64,000 bases of DNA from contig JAJEKV010000008.1 of assembly GCA_021234155.1 (NCBI GenBank), positions 20,371,959 to 20,435,958 on the forward strand, written 5' to 3'. The notes beneath the pieces were generated by a model. It saw only the letters and a program-made list of their open reading frames with translations, was not told the DNA's origin and did no database searches. Shown piece after piece: positions 45,661 to 57,186 of this stretch; the stretch's first letter is position 1; the number at the start of each line of letters is the position of its first letter. This DNA comes from Isoetes taiwanensis (Eukaryota > Streptophyta > Lycopodiopsida > Isoetales > Isoetaceae). A program made the position numbers and the translations under genes.

Positions 45661-47550
45661 CATAAATCCTACGGCCATAAGTTTAGTCAGCATGACGTTT
45701 CCTTTGGACACACATAAAAACTATGTAATTAAATAATTAATCTTGTTTTAGATCTAATCTATACTCTAGGATCTTCCCTTTCTTAATTATTGCCCTCTTG
45801 AAATAGTCCCACCTTTGAGTTGATGCTATCTAAGAAGTTGGCCGGACTTATTAGATTGCTTCCCTTCGTTGGGTCGGATTATTCCTTATGCTGTGGAGGT
45901 ACTCGTCATATACATGGTCAACGGTTATCCTATTATTGAATCCTTCTTAGCGAGGTGATCAAGCTCACGAAGAGGTTCCAATATGTTGGATATCTGTCAA
46001 CAATGTATGTAGTTTTAGTACTCTATATGTGTTTCTTCCCAATCATTGAAGCTTTGCTCCATTCTTGGGTCCATCCTTTCTAAAAGAAATGACGAAAAAT
46101 CTACTCGAAATTTCGTCCCAATCCCATCATGGATGTTATCACCCATAATTCTAAGATATTCAACTATCTGATAGGTCCACTAGCTTGCTTAAAGCTGGTG
46201 TAGTCGTTAGTCGTTAGGGTAGCAAGACGATGATCCATAATTTGTTGAAAAATCTGGTCTCCTTGGAGTTGTTGTATAATCATCCATGTGCCCTGCTTTC
46301 TTTTGTCGAACCTATTCTGACTCTGCTCGTCCTTAATGTTGATGTGACTACCTTCATTAAAGTTATTCATCTTAGTGGACTTGATGATTAGTGGATAACA
46401 TAAGTCTCGATGTCGCATCTCAGGGGCTTGAAGGTAATATTCTTCACATTCTAGAATCTTTCATGCCGACTCTTCTGCCTTAGAGGTTACGAGATTTGAG
46501 GATGATTCTTCTAACTCCTGAATTGATATTATTGTGTTGACCTTGTTGATTCAATTCTTCATCCTGCTGGTCACATTGCTGTTGTTATAAGGATGATGAC
46601 AATGTTGAGTGCTTTACCACTTCTAACTGTGCAACTTCTCTTCTGAGAGAAGTTTATTTGCATCCATGTGCAGGGATTATAATCTTGACTGATCAGTTAG
46701 TAATGCTAGTATTTGGTCCTCCATGGTGCCTCTTCTTGATGGTGTTTGACCTCCAATCTCTAAGGTGGAAGATCGAAGATCATCATGATCTTGAGATGGT
46801 GCTGTCGAGCTTGATGTAGCTGCTCTGAAGTATCGGGGCTGATGGGGAAGAAGTTTGTTGCATCTCGCCATATTCCTATTCCTGAGCAGCCCACCCTTGC
46901 TGGCTTGTAATACCTCCTTAGCCAAAGCATCTTTGCTTGAAGTCTAAATCTGATACTACTATGGCCTCTATATCTGCGATAGTTGCCCTTTCTAGGAGGT
47001 ATGCCCAGTCTCATCCTTCAGAACTCTTGATGTCATAAGTCGATGAAGTCGTCTACTTGTTGGTGGCGTAGTTGTGACATTAGTCATCTATGTGGGGCCC
47101 TTCCTTGAGACAATATGGCACTTGGAGAGTATCCTTGACTAGGAGATGTTCCTCCCCTAATGTGATCAACTTGTAAGTGCCATGATGCCCATTGGCTGTT
47201 GCATAGTCCTCTTGGCAACCCTTGTGTCTGTTCTTGATGTCCCAATCGTCCTTCTGTAGGTTCCCCTTTATTATTTATGTCCGGGCTTCCATGTACACCC
47301 TCTTGGCCTTTGATTTGCTGAAGTTTCCTCCATAAGGTTGGCCTCTGTTCGTTGATATTGTCGAGTGGCTCCAGTGTTGAGGCCTCGAGGATCTGCATCG
47401 AAGGTTCTCTTGACCTATTTGACTGCCCTAAAGTGCACAAGGCAACTAATACTACCACAACAACAATTATTTATGTCTACTTAGTCTACAAACTCTACTT
47501 TTATACCTTTATCCACTCTACCTCAAATGACCCACTTGGCATTTGGCACT
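45661..47550 (-). pseudogene. element A gag region (broken)
   Basis: Minus-strand frames at 47458-47084, 47014-46677 and 46418-46164 are rich in Gln, Arg and Lys and resemble a decayed capsid region: for example QGTWMIIQQLQGDQIFQQIM, LATLTTNDYTSFKQA. Position between leader and protease supports gag. No intact zinc knuckle is found. Confidence 0.5.
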
Positions 47551-47572
47551 TTACTAGGAACAAGATTGCGTA

Positions 47573-47720
47573 TTAAACGGGAGCAAATCATTGAAACGAG
47601 AGCAAAAGGAATATTCCTCAAAGATTCCCTTTTTTTTTTACAAAAAGGGGGTAAAACGAGGTTAAAAAAAAAAAAGATGCATGAAATTCTATTTTGACCC
47701 CCCCCAAATGACTAATTTTT
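47573..47720. repeat. left terminal inverted repeat of the 8.4-kb transposon
   Basis: Contains ATTAAACGGGAG, a second partial ATTGAAACGAGAG, CAAAGATTCCCTT and a C-run, all mirrored at 55860-56001. Long T and A homopolymers lie inside. Confidence 0.7.
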
Positions 47721-47944
47721 TTTTGCAACGAAAGAATTGACTTTTTTAAAGTGTCACTTTTCTTAGCAAATAGAATGTTCTTCAAGTATGTTTAAAGAGA
47801 GAAACTCTAATTTCAGAGGATAAAATATTTAACAAAAAATTGAAGTAAGTCTGTAACTGAAACTGTAGTATTCTCAAAATTTGAAGATAGAATCTTCATA
47901 TTCACATACAAAATTTTGAGTCTTTTTCTAAGACTTCATTTATG

Positions 47945-50900
47945 TGCAAAAAGTGTGAGGAGTGATGAGAGAGGGATCCGGGGCGTCTTCATATTCATTT
48001 ATGCCATCGTCATCACCTTCACTTCTTTCATCGTCATCCGAGGAAGTGCTTGAGTTATCTTCCTCATCACTATCAACAGACGGTGAAGCATTGTCACCAC
48101 CTTCTTCATCATCTTCTTCGTAATTACAAGCTTTTTAAGCAAATTGATAGTCTTAAACGTGAGCGATTGTCGATTTCAATTTAAAATCATAGCACAAAAT
48201 AGTCACGTCATTAAGGTTTAGCTTCGTCCCTACAACCCACCTTCTTGGACTTTCTCCCTTTTCCTTGGCTTCTCATTTCTAACTCATATCTACCTTCAAA
48301 AGCATTTTTCGGCGTGTTGCAAGCCAATGAATCTTGAGTTTAGTGACTAAGCCTTCCTCCTTTGTGTCAAGCACTTTTTGCTATCCGAGTAATTCGACCT
48401 TTGTCATCCTCCTCGATCCGGAAGAGCAATTAGCATACCTTTGGTAATTTCTGTGATATTACCTTGAGGCTCATTCCTGCGTCTTGGTCCGAGGTACATG
48501 ACTCGGTCCTCCTCGTCTTCTACTGCAGGTGCAAATGTAGCACTGCTTGGACCTGCTTGGTGCTGGGGTTGATGGAAGGTGTTAGGCCATTGAAATGGTT
48601 CTTGCAACTGTCTTAGAGCTATATGTTGTACAACAATTTTCTGTTCGAGAAAGAAATTACTCCACCACATCCGATCTTCTTCTAAGAAGTACTTAAAAGC
48701 TCGAGGAAATTCCATTTTCAATGGCTTTTAAGGATGACTCTCGGGGTACTTTTTTTACGCTTGGACTCCTTAGGATTTTTGAGAGGAAGTTGTTCAGCAC
48801 GCTCTATGAAGGAAGTGTCTGGAATGTATTTAAGGAAGCGTAATCCCTCTGGTGGACTCCAGTCCTTAGTTGTGGTATACTTCTTCCCCTGTAAGAAGCT
48901 TTGGCCATCCTTCAAGTAGAACTTGATATGATGCTGAAAGGTGAGATCATTCAACTTGTTCACAGCTTGTTCTCTGTTTGAACGTTGAGAGAAAACAAAC
49001 TCTCTAAAATCAGCAGTCTCTTTAAGAAGATCGACCACTGGAGTAGGAGTGTAAGAATCTTCAATAATTCGAACTAAAGAAGGAAGACAGAAAGCCTTCT
49101 TCCTTCTAAAGGCGCCATTTAAAATCTGTAGAACATTTGGTCAATCTGATCATGAGTGTGGCCTACAAGTAAGAAACCAAGCTTCACTTTTCTAAAGATC
49201 CCTAGCTCCACTAACATGGCACAGTACGCAAAGAGTGTTTGATTCTTGTTCTCCCTTGTAGTATTGTCAAGTTGCAGATAAAGCTCGGGTGGTAATTGCT
49301 CTTGCTCGCCACAGGACCTTGTTAAGAATTGTAATTGTGAGGTTCGGGTCACCATGCAAGTTTGGATACGTCAAAAATACTTTGCACTTTAGACTTCCTT
49401 TGAAGACCATAGCTCCTACAAGGTGGACCTTAACAAAACATTCCTCTGGCACATCCTTAGGAATGTTCAAGAAATGTGGTAGAGTTGTTTTTTTTTGGTC
49501 CATTCCATCAATCACAATAGACATGTATTAAAGTGGGACGTTCAAGAGCTTTTTCTATGCTTGGCAAGCTTTCTTCTCTCATTTGCTTGTTGTTCACGAT
49601 GTCGGCAAGGTTCTTTGCACAATATCACGTAGAAGAAATCAGGTCAAAACATTTTCTACGAAACAAGTGAGAGATTGGAGAACATGAGCTTACTTCTTTT
49701 CGACCTCTGTCTTTGCGGTTTTCGTTGACTCTTTAATTACGCACACCTCGAGCAAACAGACATTCTATGTTTTCTAGGAATTTTCACAAGGCCGAATTCA
49801 CTTTTCCACAGTCTGGTGAAGTGTGAGTAAGAGATGTGCTGAAGCTGAGTGCAAGTCTCTTTGTACTCATTAAAAACATCTTTTTTGGTGATGTTATCAG
49901 TTAAATGATACATGTTGCTGTTAGGTAGCTTCTCACATGTTTCTCTAAAATATTTCTCCATCCATGACACAGCAGCAAGGGCATGCATGGTTACAACTCT
50001 TCTTGGTCCACAATGATCATCGATTCTTGGATTTTTTGTCGATCTTTTGTGTATTCTAGACATTACGGTGGACCCTAAGCGGTGGACAACCATAAAGCAT
50101 TTACGGCAAACTTCTTGACGGTTAATGTAGTGCAAGAAGGTGTTGCGGTGCGGTCTCTTTACATGATAAGCTAAGTAGGCATTACAGTGCGCCAATGTCA
50201 TGGAACTGTAGTTGTCTCTAGCTTTCGTAATTTAGCCATATTAAATCTGTTGATGCAACCCAATGAGCAGACATTTAGTTCTCAAAAGTCTCCTCATTTT
50301 GTGTTCATCCATAAGATTTCTTCTTCTTCTGAGGAGCACGCCCTCAAACCAAAATCCACCTTGAATTTCTTTTGAAGATTGGCTTGAGAACATGTAATCT
50401 CTTTGTTCCTCGTTGGTGTCTTCATCTTCGATGAAACTTCTACTCAAAGGGGTGACTTCCTCTGTCCGTGAGTGGTGTGCTTGTAGAGGAAAAATGAGAC
50501 CACGTGAAGTTGTTCAGGAATGGCGGGGTACAGTGTTAAAGGATGGTGATGGCCCATAAGAGGTTGTGGCATCGGTTGTTCTTGTACCATCTTGAAAAGG
50601 AGTTCTTGCAAACATCTCCTTTAGAGCGGATTTGGAATTCGCAAATCCATGTGTCACAACCGTTGTTGTGTGAAGAGGGAGTGCATCTTTGGGCGTCGTC
50701 CTCATTTGTAGTGAAGTCCCGGTGAGAGAAATTGTCTTGAATCTCCAAGGGGTCTTACGTGTTTTTACGTGTTCCTTGTATGTTAAAAACGAAGGGGCGA
50801 AACTACAAAAGGGGGTAGCTTGTTCTTGAGCACCCTTTGTTGTGGAGCTTACGTAGGTCCGGGGATGGAACAAAGGGTGGTGGCAAACTTTGCTCCGGCT

Positions 50901-51080
50901 GGTGGTGATTCTTTGGAAGGAGATGCCGGTGTCTTTGTCTACGAGGACTTGGTGACGGTTGGAAGGGTGGTGGAAGTCACATTTTGTCTTTGGACTCGGT
51001 GTGTCTTCGAAGCAACAACGATGAAGCGAGAGGTAGGAGCCGGAGAATGCGGTCTTCACTAGAAATGGCGTTGTTCCCAA
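47945..51080 (-). pseudogene. DDD-type transposase-like protein (DUF7869-like), spliced or broken, with acidic tail
   Basis: Minus strand. An N-terminal region of unclear frame (51080-50240) is followed at 50201-49737 by a 154-codon segment with VCRKCFMVVHRLGSTVMSRI, then YSHFTRLWKSEFGLVKIPRK and SVCSRC, cysteine pairs suggesting zinc binding. Next come ADIVNNKQMREESLPSIEKA and, at 49524-49119 across one frameshift, VIDGMDQKKTTLPHF (Asp), LPPELYLQLDNTTRENKN (Asp) and FLLVGHTHDQIDQMF (His, Asp). These three blocks are typical of a widespread eukaryotic transposon protein now filed, I believe, as DUF7869, with an RNase H-like DDD/E core. The C-terminal part (49038-48404) follows in shifted frames. 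A last segment, 48128-47945, is strongly acidic (NYEEDDEEGG, SDEEDNSSTSSDDDERSEGD). Introns are likely at some breaks. Confidence 0.75.
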
Positions 51081-51189
51081 AGCGTGTCCTCGTAACCGGG
51101 CGAGCTTGAGACAACAAAAGGTGGTGGAAGCTTGTTCCGCGGCGGTTCGTCATCTTGACAACCGCAAAATAGTAAAGAGATTTGAGAAA

Positions 51190-51320
51190 TTTTATGTAAT
51201 GCGAGCTTTTCTTATTCCGAATACACGCCCACGTAGTACAAGTAGAAGTTCGGTACTAATCAAGTCAAAGTCAAAATAAAAGCTATTACGGAATACACAA
51301 GAGTAGGATATAGTAAAAAG
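51190..51320. other. start region of the minus-strand gene with isolated palindrome copies
   Basis: TATTCCGAATACAC (about 51213) and ATTACGGAATACAC (about 51288) are half-conserved copies of the palindrome. The region lies just upstream of the minus-strand transposase-like gene and may hold its promoter. Confidence 0.35.
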
Positions 51321-51540
51321 TGAGCGTATTAGGATCACATAGAAAAGAGCAAGACGAAAAATGATACCTTTAAAAGGAAATTTCGGCGCCTTTCAAGTTC
51401 GTATTCGGTCTCTCGAGCTCAAGTCGCTTAGCCGCCCGGTATAACCGATTATTATATTTGAGATCGTATTCCGATTCACATAGAGAAACCATGGACAGGT
51501 CAGTGAGAAAGTACAACGTACAATCATTTGCATGTCTGTT

Positions 51541-51873
51541 TCTTATTCCGGAATACACTTTCGCCTTGGAGTACAGGCGAAAGTGTATTCCGGAATACAC
51601 TTTCTGCCGTGGAGGGAAGTGTATTCCGGAATACACTTTCGCGGCAAAGATGCTGGCGAAAGTGTATTCCCGGAATACACTTTTTGAAGTGGAGGCAAAG
51701 TGTATTCCGGAATACACTTCGCCTCTGGAGGCTTAAAGTGTATTCGGAATACTCCACTCCACTTTCGGCGAAGTGTATTCCGGGAATACACTTTCGCTTT
51801 GTGCTCAAAGGCGAAAGTGTATTCGAATACACTTCCGCCTCCACTCGAGGCGAAGTGTAGGGGGAATACACTT
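51541..51873. repeat. array of GTGTATTCCGGAATACAC palindromes
   Basis: About nine copies in 330 bp, spaced roughly 35-40 bases: 51545, 51583, 51619, 51662, 51700, 51739, 51773, 51817 and 51855. Many are embedded in a longer palindrome with GGCGAAA on one side and TTTCGCC on the other. Variants have one extra C or G, or lose one, at the centre. The array lies between the two divergent genes of the 8.4-kb transposon. Confidence 0.93.
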
Positions 51874-52149
51874 TGTTTTTTAGGTTTTAGAAGTTACTTT
51901 TCCTTCCGTTTTTTAGTTAATTTAGGCATTCTTGCTGCATTTTTTAGCTTGTTTAGACCACTTTTTTTGCCAAGATTGCAGTGCTTTTTTGACATTTTTG
52001 TCCTCTTTTTGCCCTCTTTTTTTCCCTTTTTTGTAAGCCATTTTGTATACGGAATAGTTCTTTGCCTTTGTTTTTTTTTTTTCTAACAAGGTCGTGTTTT
52101 ACACAATTTGCCAACGCATATGACAGCAAGAAAAAACGGAAGAAGCCTC

Positions 52150-55100
52150 TTAAAATCGTCATTTAAACCCAGACCCAAGAAGGGTTGAGGAGCCGGATCG
52201 CCCGCTATTTCTAAAACTTCCAAACTCAATGGTTTTTTACAAAGGGGTACTTCGGAAAGTACAAACACCCCGACTTTTACGCATAATACCGCTTGGAGCC
52301 ACGGAACCAAAGGTAATGCGATGGCGAGGGAATTTGTGCGCATGGGCACCATCCCGTCCGCGGAGTGAGGTAGTTGGCCGGAACCCGGTAGGGAGGGAGA
52401 TTGTCTTTTCGGACATCTCAAGGCTTTATTCATGTTGATGAATCCTACCTTAGACTTGTGAAGGTAAATCCACATCCTCTTTATAAGTATGTTTCTCACT
52501 CACGTGAACAAGAGGTCGCCTCGCCATCATTAATTACGTTCAAGCAATAACGGCGAGGACTTCCCTACAGGTAGTCGAACAAGGGGAAGAGGAAGATCCG
52601 GGGAATCCATCGGGGAGTCCATCACGGTCCGCGAGCCCATCCGGTGAGTACATCAAGGTTGGAAGAGCGACCACCTCCACCACCGGCAAAGAAAGAGGCA
52701 AACCATAGGCTGCTAAAGAGCCTAAGAAAAGAAAAACGCTATCATTGAAGCGAAGATGCTCCTGAGGATGCACACAAGAAGAAGAAGGGGAAAGGCAAAG
52801 CACCTGGCGTTGCCATCAAAGAAAAAAAAGTTGATAAAACAGCAGAGAAAATGGAAGAAATAAACCTGCACAAATTTGTGCAAGGTGTCATTTATTTGCC
52901 GGTCACAGCTATGAAGCTTCCTCCAAAAATGAAGCTGGAGAGCGACCACACCGCAGTTCGAAAGATATATATATGAACCACCTAAGGAACCTCAAGGACG
53001 AATCCGGAGCAATCCCAATGCACATGTAGCTCCAATTGTTGTTCTTGTTGATAGAGAGCAGTGCACAACTCCTGCAGAGTACGATAGAGAAAATGCGGAC
53101 ACATATACGCATTATGTTTTGGGTGGGAACCACAGCTTTAAGGCAAGGAGGCAACTATACAAGGAAAAAAAGAATCCTAGGTACTTGTATCCGTTTCTGT
53201 CTCATCGCTTCTCGTGGTTTGACCGACGAGGAAGCTAAAATCGTTGCCAACACTCACAACGCTGACAACGAGTACAAGTTAAAAATGAGCTTTGTCGACA
53301 AAATCAGATTCATGCACAGAGAATATGTTATCTTCAAGGAAAAATATGGAGAGGATCTCAAAAGCCACAATTACTCCCTTGAACTTAAAGAAGCTTGTGC
53401 CATTGAGTGTTGCCTTAAATACGACGAGGCTAACAAACGGGGCATCACTCATTGGTCATGACAATTGGTTTCAGCTAAGCGTTCGAGGGGATGGCCGGGT
53501 AAGGTTACAAGCGTATTCCAGAATAAGATTTGGTGTGCAACTAGCTTCTAAGTTTTTTAATTTGTTTGCAGATCTGGGAGCTTCAGAACGAAATATTTAA
53601 TATGTTTGAGCGCGGTGAGCTAAAAAGTAAGGGAAAGGTGTCGGAGAAGAAGAAAGGCAACTTGACGTTCCAAAGAAGGAAATGACCATCACCATGCGGA
53701 GGGAGATCGAGGGGTTCGATAACGTAATTACTAGAACAGCCTTTTACGCAAAAGGTGGTGGACAAGGAGTTCACACTCAAGAAATGTCGAAGGAGTTGCA
53801 CAAGTAAGCATACAATCATTTGCCTTTTCACTTGTAGAATTCCCCGTCGGATAACGGCAATTTAGTGGTCCCCGAAATGCTTTCGCACCCTCGATGGAAC
53901 GCAGAGTGTATTCCGAATCGTTCTCTCTTCTTGTAGTGTAAAAGTGTATTCCGTAATACACTTTTACTCCTTTGAGTCGGGCCAAAACGTGATTCTGGAA
54001 TACACACTCTAACTTGTTGCGTTGTAGAAGTGTATTCCAGAATACACTTTCGCTTCTTCTTTGCAGTTAAAGTGTATTACGGAATACATACGCAACAAGA
54101 AAATATTGATTCTGGCTTTGTATTCTAGAATAACTTTAGGTGGCAGGAAGATAGTTTACTTCGCGTTTTCTCTTTCCAACTGCTAAAAAGGTTGTGTTTT
54201 TCTTTCTAGCCAAAAAAATGTTATCACCTGCCAGACATGTCTGATGGAGCAACTCAACGTGGAGACGTGGGAGAGGTGCAAGGAGCTTTATCCCATAGCT
54301 ACATCCAACGGTATGCTTCCAATGCGCACCAAATTTTGAAGGATGGGTACGCTGACTAAACACGTCATACTTTACTTGTCTCTGTCTCAATCTCCCCTTT
54401 GTTTGCAGAACAAGAAGAAAAATAAGGACCTGCCAGAAGGTTTTATGCACCTTGTCAGACTGGCACGAGAAGAAAGAACACTGGCAGAGAGGAGAACTCT
54501 AGATGTGGAGCCTTCTGATTATGAAAAGTTTAATTTATTTGACCAAAATAATTTGTTTTCCATCATTCACGGGACTGCACTAATTTGGTTGGGACGATAA
54601 AAGCCACAAGATTTCACACGGTGATTCGCGGACCTTCCTTATGGCTTTAAACTAAACGAAAGCCGATTCTGACGACCGACCTTTTAAATTTTCAGAGTTT
54701 AACGCTTTTCGCCGGCGGCATCAAACAAGTCAGCGGCCAAAATCGGCGTCTTGTCGTGTGTTTCACTCGAGCATGCACCGGCCTTGTGGAGTCCACGTTT
54801 AAAACTCTCGCCGGATCCCGGTGCAAAATTTGGTTATGAGAATTTGGTTTGGTGAGTACTTTATTCGGAATACGTTGGGCTTGTTTCTTCTTTTTGTTTT
54901 AGTTTTCTATTCCAGAATATAATTGCCTTTCACTTGTTCTCTTTGTTTGTTTCTTGTTCTGTTTTCGTTAGTGACACTACTCATTTCTACTGGTACAAAA
55001 CAAATATAAACTACCATGGCGGCGGGCCGAGATTCTTTGAGTAAGGTTGAATACCTCCATGTTGCTTCTTGGAGTTTTTCGATGGAAAACGCACCATGGA

Positions 55101-55661
55101 GCATTTTAACACAGTGACATGCGAATTTTTCTAATGTGTTGGAATTTCCAGTGTGCTTCAAAAGTTCACAGGGACCCTAGTGCACAAGGTAGAATTGTTA
55201 ATCACTACCGGAAGCCTCAAAGCTAATCAACCATCTCCTAGACATGTTTTCACGTCCGTGAGATTGGGTGCTTGATGCCTTCTCGGCGGGCGGTACAACA
55301 ATAGCTTATTGCACTTAGGAAGGGCCGGAATTGTGTAGCGGTGGACATTGATAAAGAAGCATGCAATTCATCAAGATGAGATGGCGGCCTTGCCTACCCT
55401 ACCGGATGAGCACCAAGAGTTAGGGGCCAAATCCTCATCCGATTTTGCCAAAAGTGACCTCTTCGAGATCGACCTCCATTCACTAGCTCTTTAGAGGATG
55501 AAGCTACTTTTGCAGAGCTGAAAGAAGTGGCACTAGCTACCATTCACGAAGACACCGCACAAGTAGACAAGGGTAAAAGGCACAAGAAAAGGATCGGTAG
55601 AATCACAGTACAGCGAGAATCAAGCAAAAAGCATGATGAAGACTTTGATTTGGACCTTTAG
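52150..55661 (+). CDS. spliced gene: ParB-like domain plus beta-class amino-DNA-methyltransferase
   Basis: Plus strand, several exons. Lys-rich N-terminus near 52755-52860 (KEKKVDKTAEKMEEINLHKF). A ParB-like domain at 53040-53400: VLVDREQCTTPAEYDREN, HYVLGGNHSFKARRQLYKE, GLTDEEAKIVANTHNADNEY. Further exon-like pieces at 54215-54315 (CQTCLMEQLNVETWERCKEL, then GTATGC) and 54412-54590. At 54621-54645 a damaged VI-DPxYG box, equivalent to the DPPY catalytic motif IV of N6-adenine/N4-cytosine methylases. At 54985-55045 THFYWYKTNINYHGGGPRFF. At 55268-55300 VLDAFSAGGTT, the S-adenosylmethionine-binding motif I, followed by RNCVAVDIDKEAC. The order IV then I marks the beta class. Basic tail to the stop at 55661 (DEDFDLDL). 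Predicted role: transposon-encoded methylation of DNA; the modified base is not known. Several frameshifts remain. Confidence 0.7.
53905..54090. repeat. second array of the GTGTATTCC-GGAATACAC palindrome, intronic
   Basis: About five copies at 53907, 53944, 53990, 54030 and 54072, more degenerate at the centre (CGTA, CAGA, ACGG) than in the first array. It lies in a presumed intron of the methyltransferase gene, between a donor-like GTAAGC at 53803 and an exon starting near 54215. Single copies also occur at about 53512, 54120, 54866 and 54908. Confidence 0.85.
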
Positions 55662-56001
55662 TCCATCTTTTCCAAAAAACATTAATCTCCGACCACCATG
55701 TGATGTTACAAATTGTATCATTGAAACACTCTTCATTATATAATAATTATTTTATTCACTACATTCTGGTGTTTTCAAGATAGTACTTTTTGAGAATACA
55801 AAAGCATGTCTAAATTCTTCCCTTTTCAAGTGTTGGTTTTGGCAAATTCCAAGTTATTTTACACTAGGGGGCCAAAAATGAGGTAAAAAAAATTAAGCCT
55901 ATTGGAATTCCCAATTAGAAGGAAAAAAGTGTCATTTTCTAGATCAGGCTGTTTTTTTCAAGGGAATCTTTGAAACGGGAGTGCTGCAACACTCCCGTTT
56001 A
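55662..56001. repeat. 3' flank and right terminal inverted repeat of the 8.4-kb transposon
   Basis: About 180 bases of AT-rich, non-coding sequence after the methyltransferase stop, then the inverted repeat from about 55862: GGGGGCCAAAAATGAGG, AAGGGAATCTTTG, and GAAACGGGAGTGCTGCAACACTCCCGTTT, which is itself a near-perfect hairpin. Confidence 0.7.
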
Positions 56002-56620
56002 ATTTGCAATCGTGTTTAGGTACTGAGAAAGGTACTTATTTACTATGTATAAGGAGACTTACTTTTTGGGTGTACTTGGTGTGTTAGACTAAATTACCCA
56101 GATAGAATAAATTCCTGGATAATTATCTATGATACAAAGGCATGGGGGAAGACACTTGATGGTAGTGCACCTATAACGTGTGTTGGTGTATCATACCAAC
56201 ATGTGACAATAATTTCTAAGGCCTTGGCAACTAGCTGGGTTTCTAAGAAAAAAAAGAAGACACTTAGCAAGATAAGAGCACAACTAAGCTAAGATGAATG
56301 CAGATGCTGTCTCTATCTAGCTTAAGGGTCTTGGTTCTAACTCTAAGGCTTGCCATTAATATTATCTAACATGATTAAGCTTAAATCCAATTAAGGCAAA
56401 CATAGACGATGCTCGCCCTCAGTGGTTGGCACCAAAGGTGGGGGGAAGGGGTTCATCCTTGTAGGTGGGAGGTTCGATTCCCGCTACTGTGGGAATTTTT
56501 TTAAGATGAGGTTTAAATAGACTGAAAGGCTAGAATAGGGTACTACAAGACACTAGAATGCATGGCAGATGATTAAAATGTGCACTAAGAACCTTTCCTA
56601 AGCAATTTTGCAAAATTTTT
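56002..56620 (-). other. element A leader, non-coding
   Basis: No ORF and no recognised element. The sequence belongs to the leader between the H3-like ORF and gag, next to the transposon insertion point. Confidence 0.5.
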
Positions 56621-56624
56621 GCTT

Positions 56625-57115
56625 AAAAACATGTGACCCGGGTCACTTCGCGCCAATGACGTCTGCGCCCTCAACGCATGAGCCTCTGGCGCGGAGTGAC
56701 CAGAGTGCTCTGATTTCGACCACAAATCAATATCTTTGAGAACTATAAGACACTAAAATGCCTATTTGGGTCAATCCTAAACTAATTAACAACTTATTTC
56801 ATGCTAAAAGGACATCTAAAAGTGCAATTATGTGTGACTTGGGTCACTTCGCGCGGAAGGGGTCTGCGTCGCGAACGCAGAGGCCTTTGGCGCAGAGTGA
56901 CAGGAGTGGCCTGATCTTGGCTAATTTTTGACATTTTTAGCAAAAATTAAGTGCTACACTGCATTTTTAGACAAATTCTAAGCATTCTAACATCTTTTAG
57001 TACATAATTTGGATCAATTTTGTCCTAAATCATGTGACTCGGGTCACTTCGCGCGAAAGGGGCCTGCGTCGCGAACGCAGAGGCCTTTAGCGCAGTTTGA
57101 CCAGAGTTGACTTTT
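56625..57115. repeat. three tandem units of about 195 bp in element A's leader
   Basis: Each unit carries CATGTGAC-CGGGTCACTTCGCGC followed by GTCTGCG-CG-AACGCAGAGGCCT and GCGCAG-GTGACCAGAG, at about 56628, 56830 and 57030. The centre is inverted (GGGTCAC ... GTGACC). They lie immediately 3' of the H3-like ORF in element A's orientation, as the ACCGGTGAG repeats do in element C. Confidence 0.85.
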
Positions 57116-57186
57116 TTTTTTCATTAATTCTAGGAACATATATACATACAAGCTCAAAATTTTATTCAAAGATTCCTAAATTTTAT

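Larger units (their letters stand above)
47573..56001. mobile_element. 8.4-kb TIR DNA transposon encoding transposase-like protein and ParB-like/DNA methyltransferase
   Basis: The ends are inverted: ATTAAACGGGAG at 47572-47583 against CTCCCGTTTAAT at 55991-56002, then CAAAGATTCCCTT / AAGGGAATCTTTG, then a TTTTGACCCCC / GGGGGCCAAAAA block, giving an imperfect repeat of roughly 140 bp. GATTGC just outside both ends (47563, 56004) may extend it, so exact termini and target duplication are unresolved. It interrupts element A between leader and gag. Left half: minus-strand transposase-like gene. Right half: plus-strand methyltransferase gene. The middle holds palindromic arrays. I know no named superfamily with this content. 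Confidence 0.8.

Noticed and set aside
51541-51873. CRISPR-like array
   Set aside because: Eukaryotic context, palindromic repeats with near-identical short spacers, and no cas genes. It is better explained as transposon binding sites.
51370-52086. Overlapping 80-128-codon frames on both strands with repeats such as CIPEYTF or SVFRNTL
   Set aside because: They are translations of the palindromic array in all frames and have no protein meaning.
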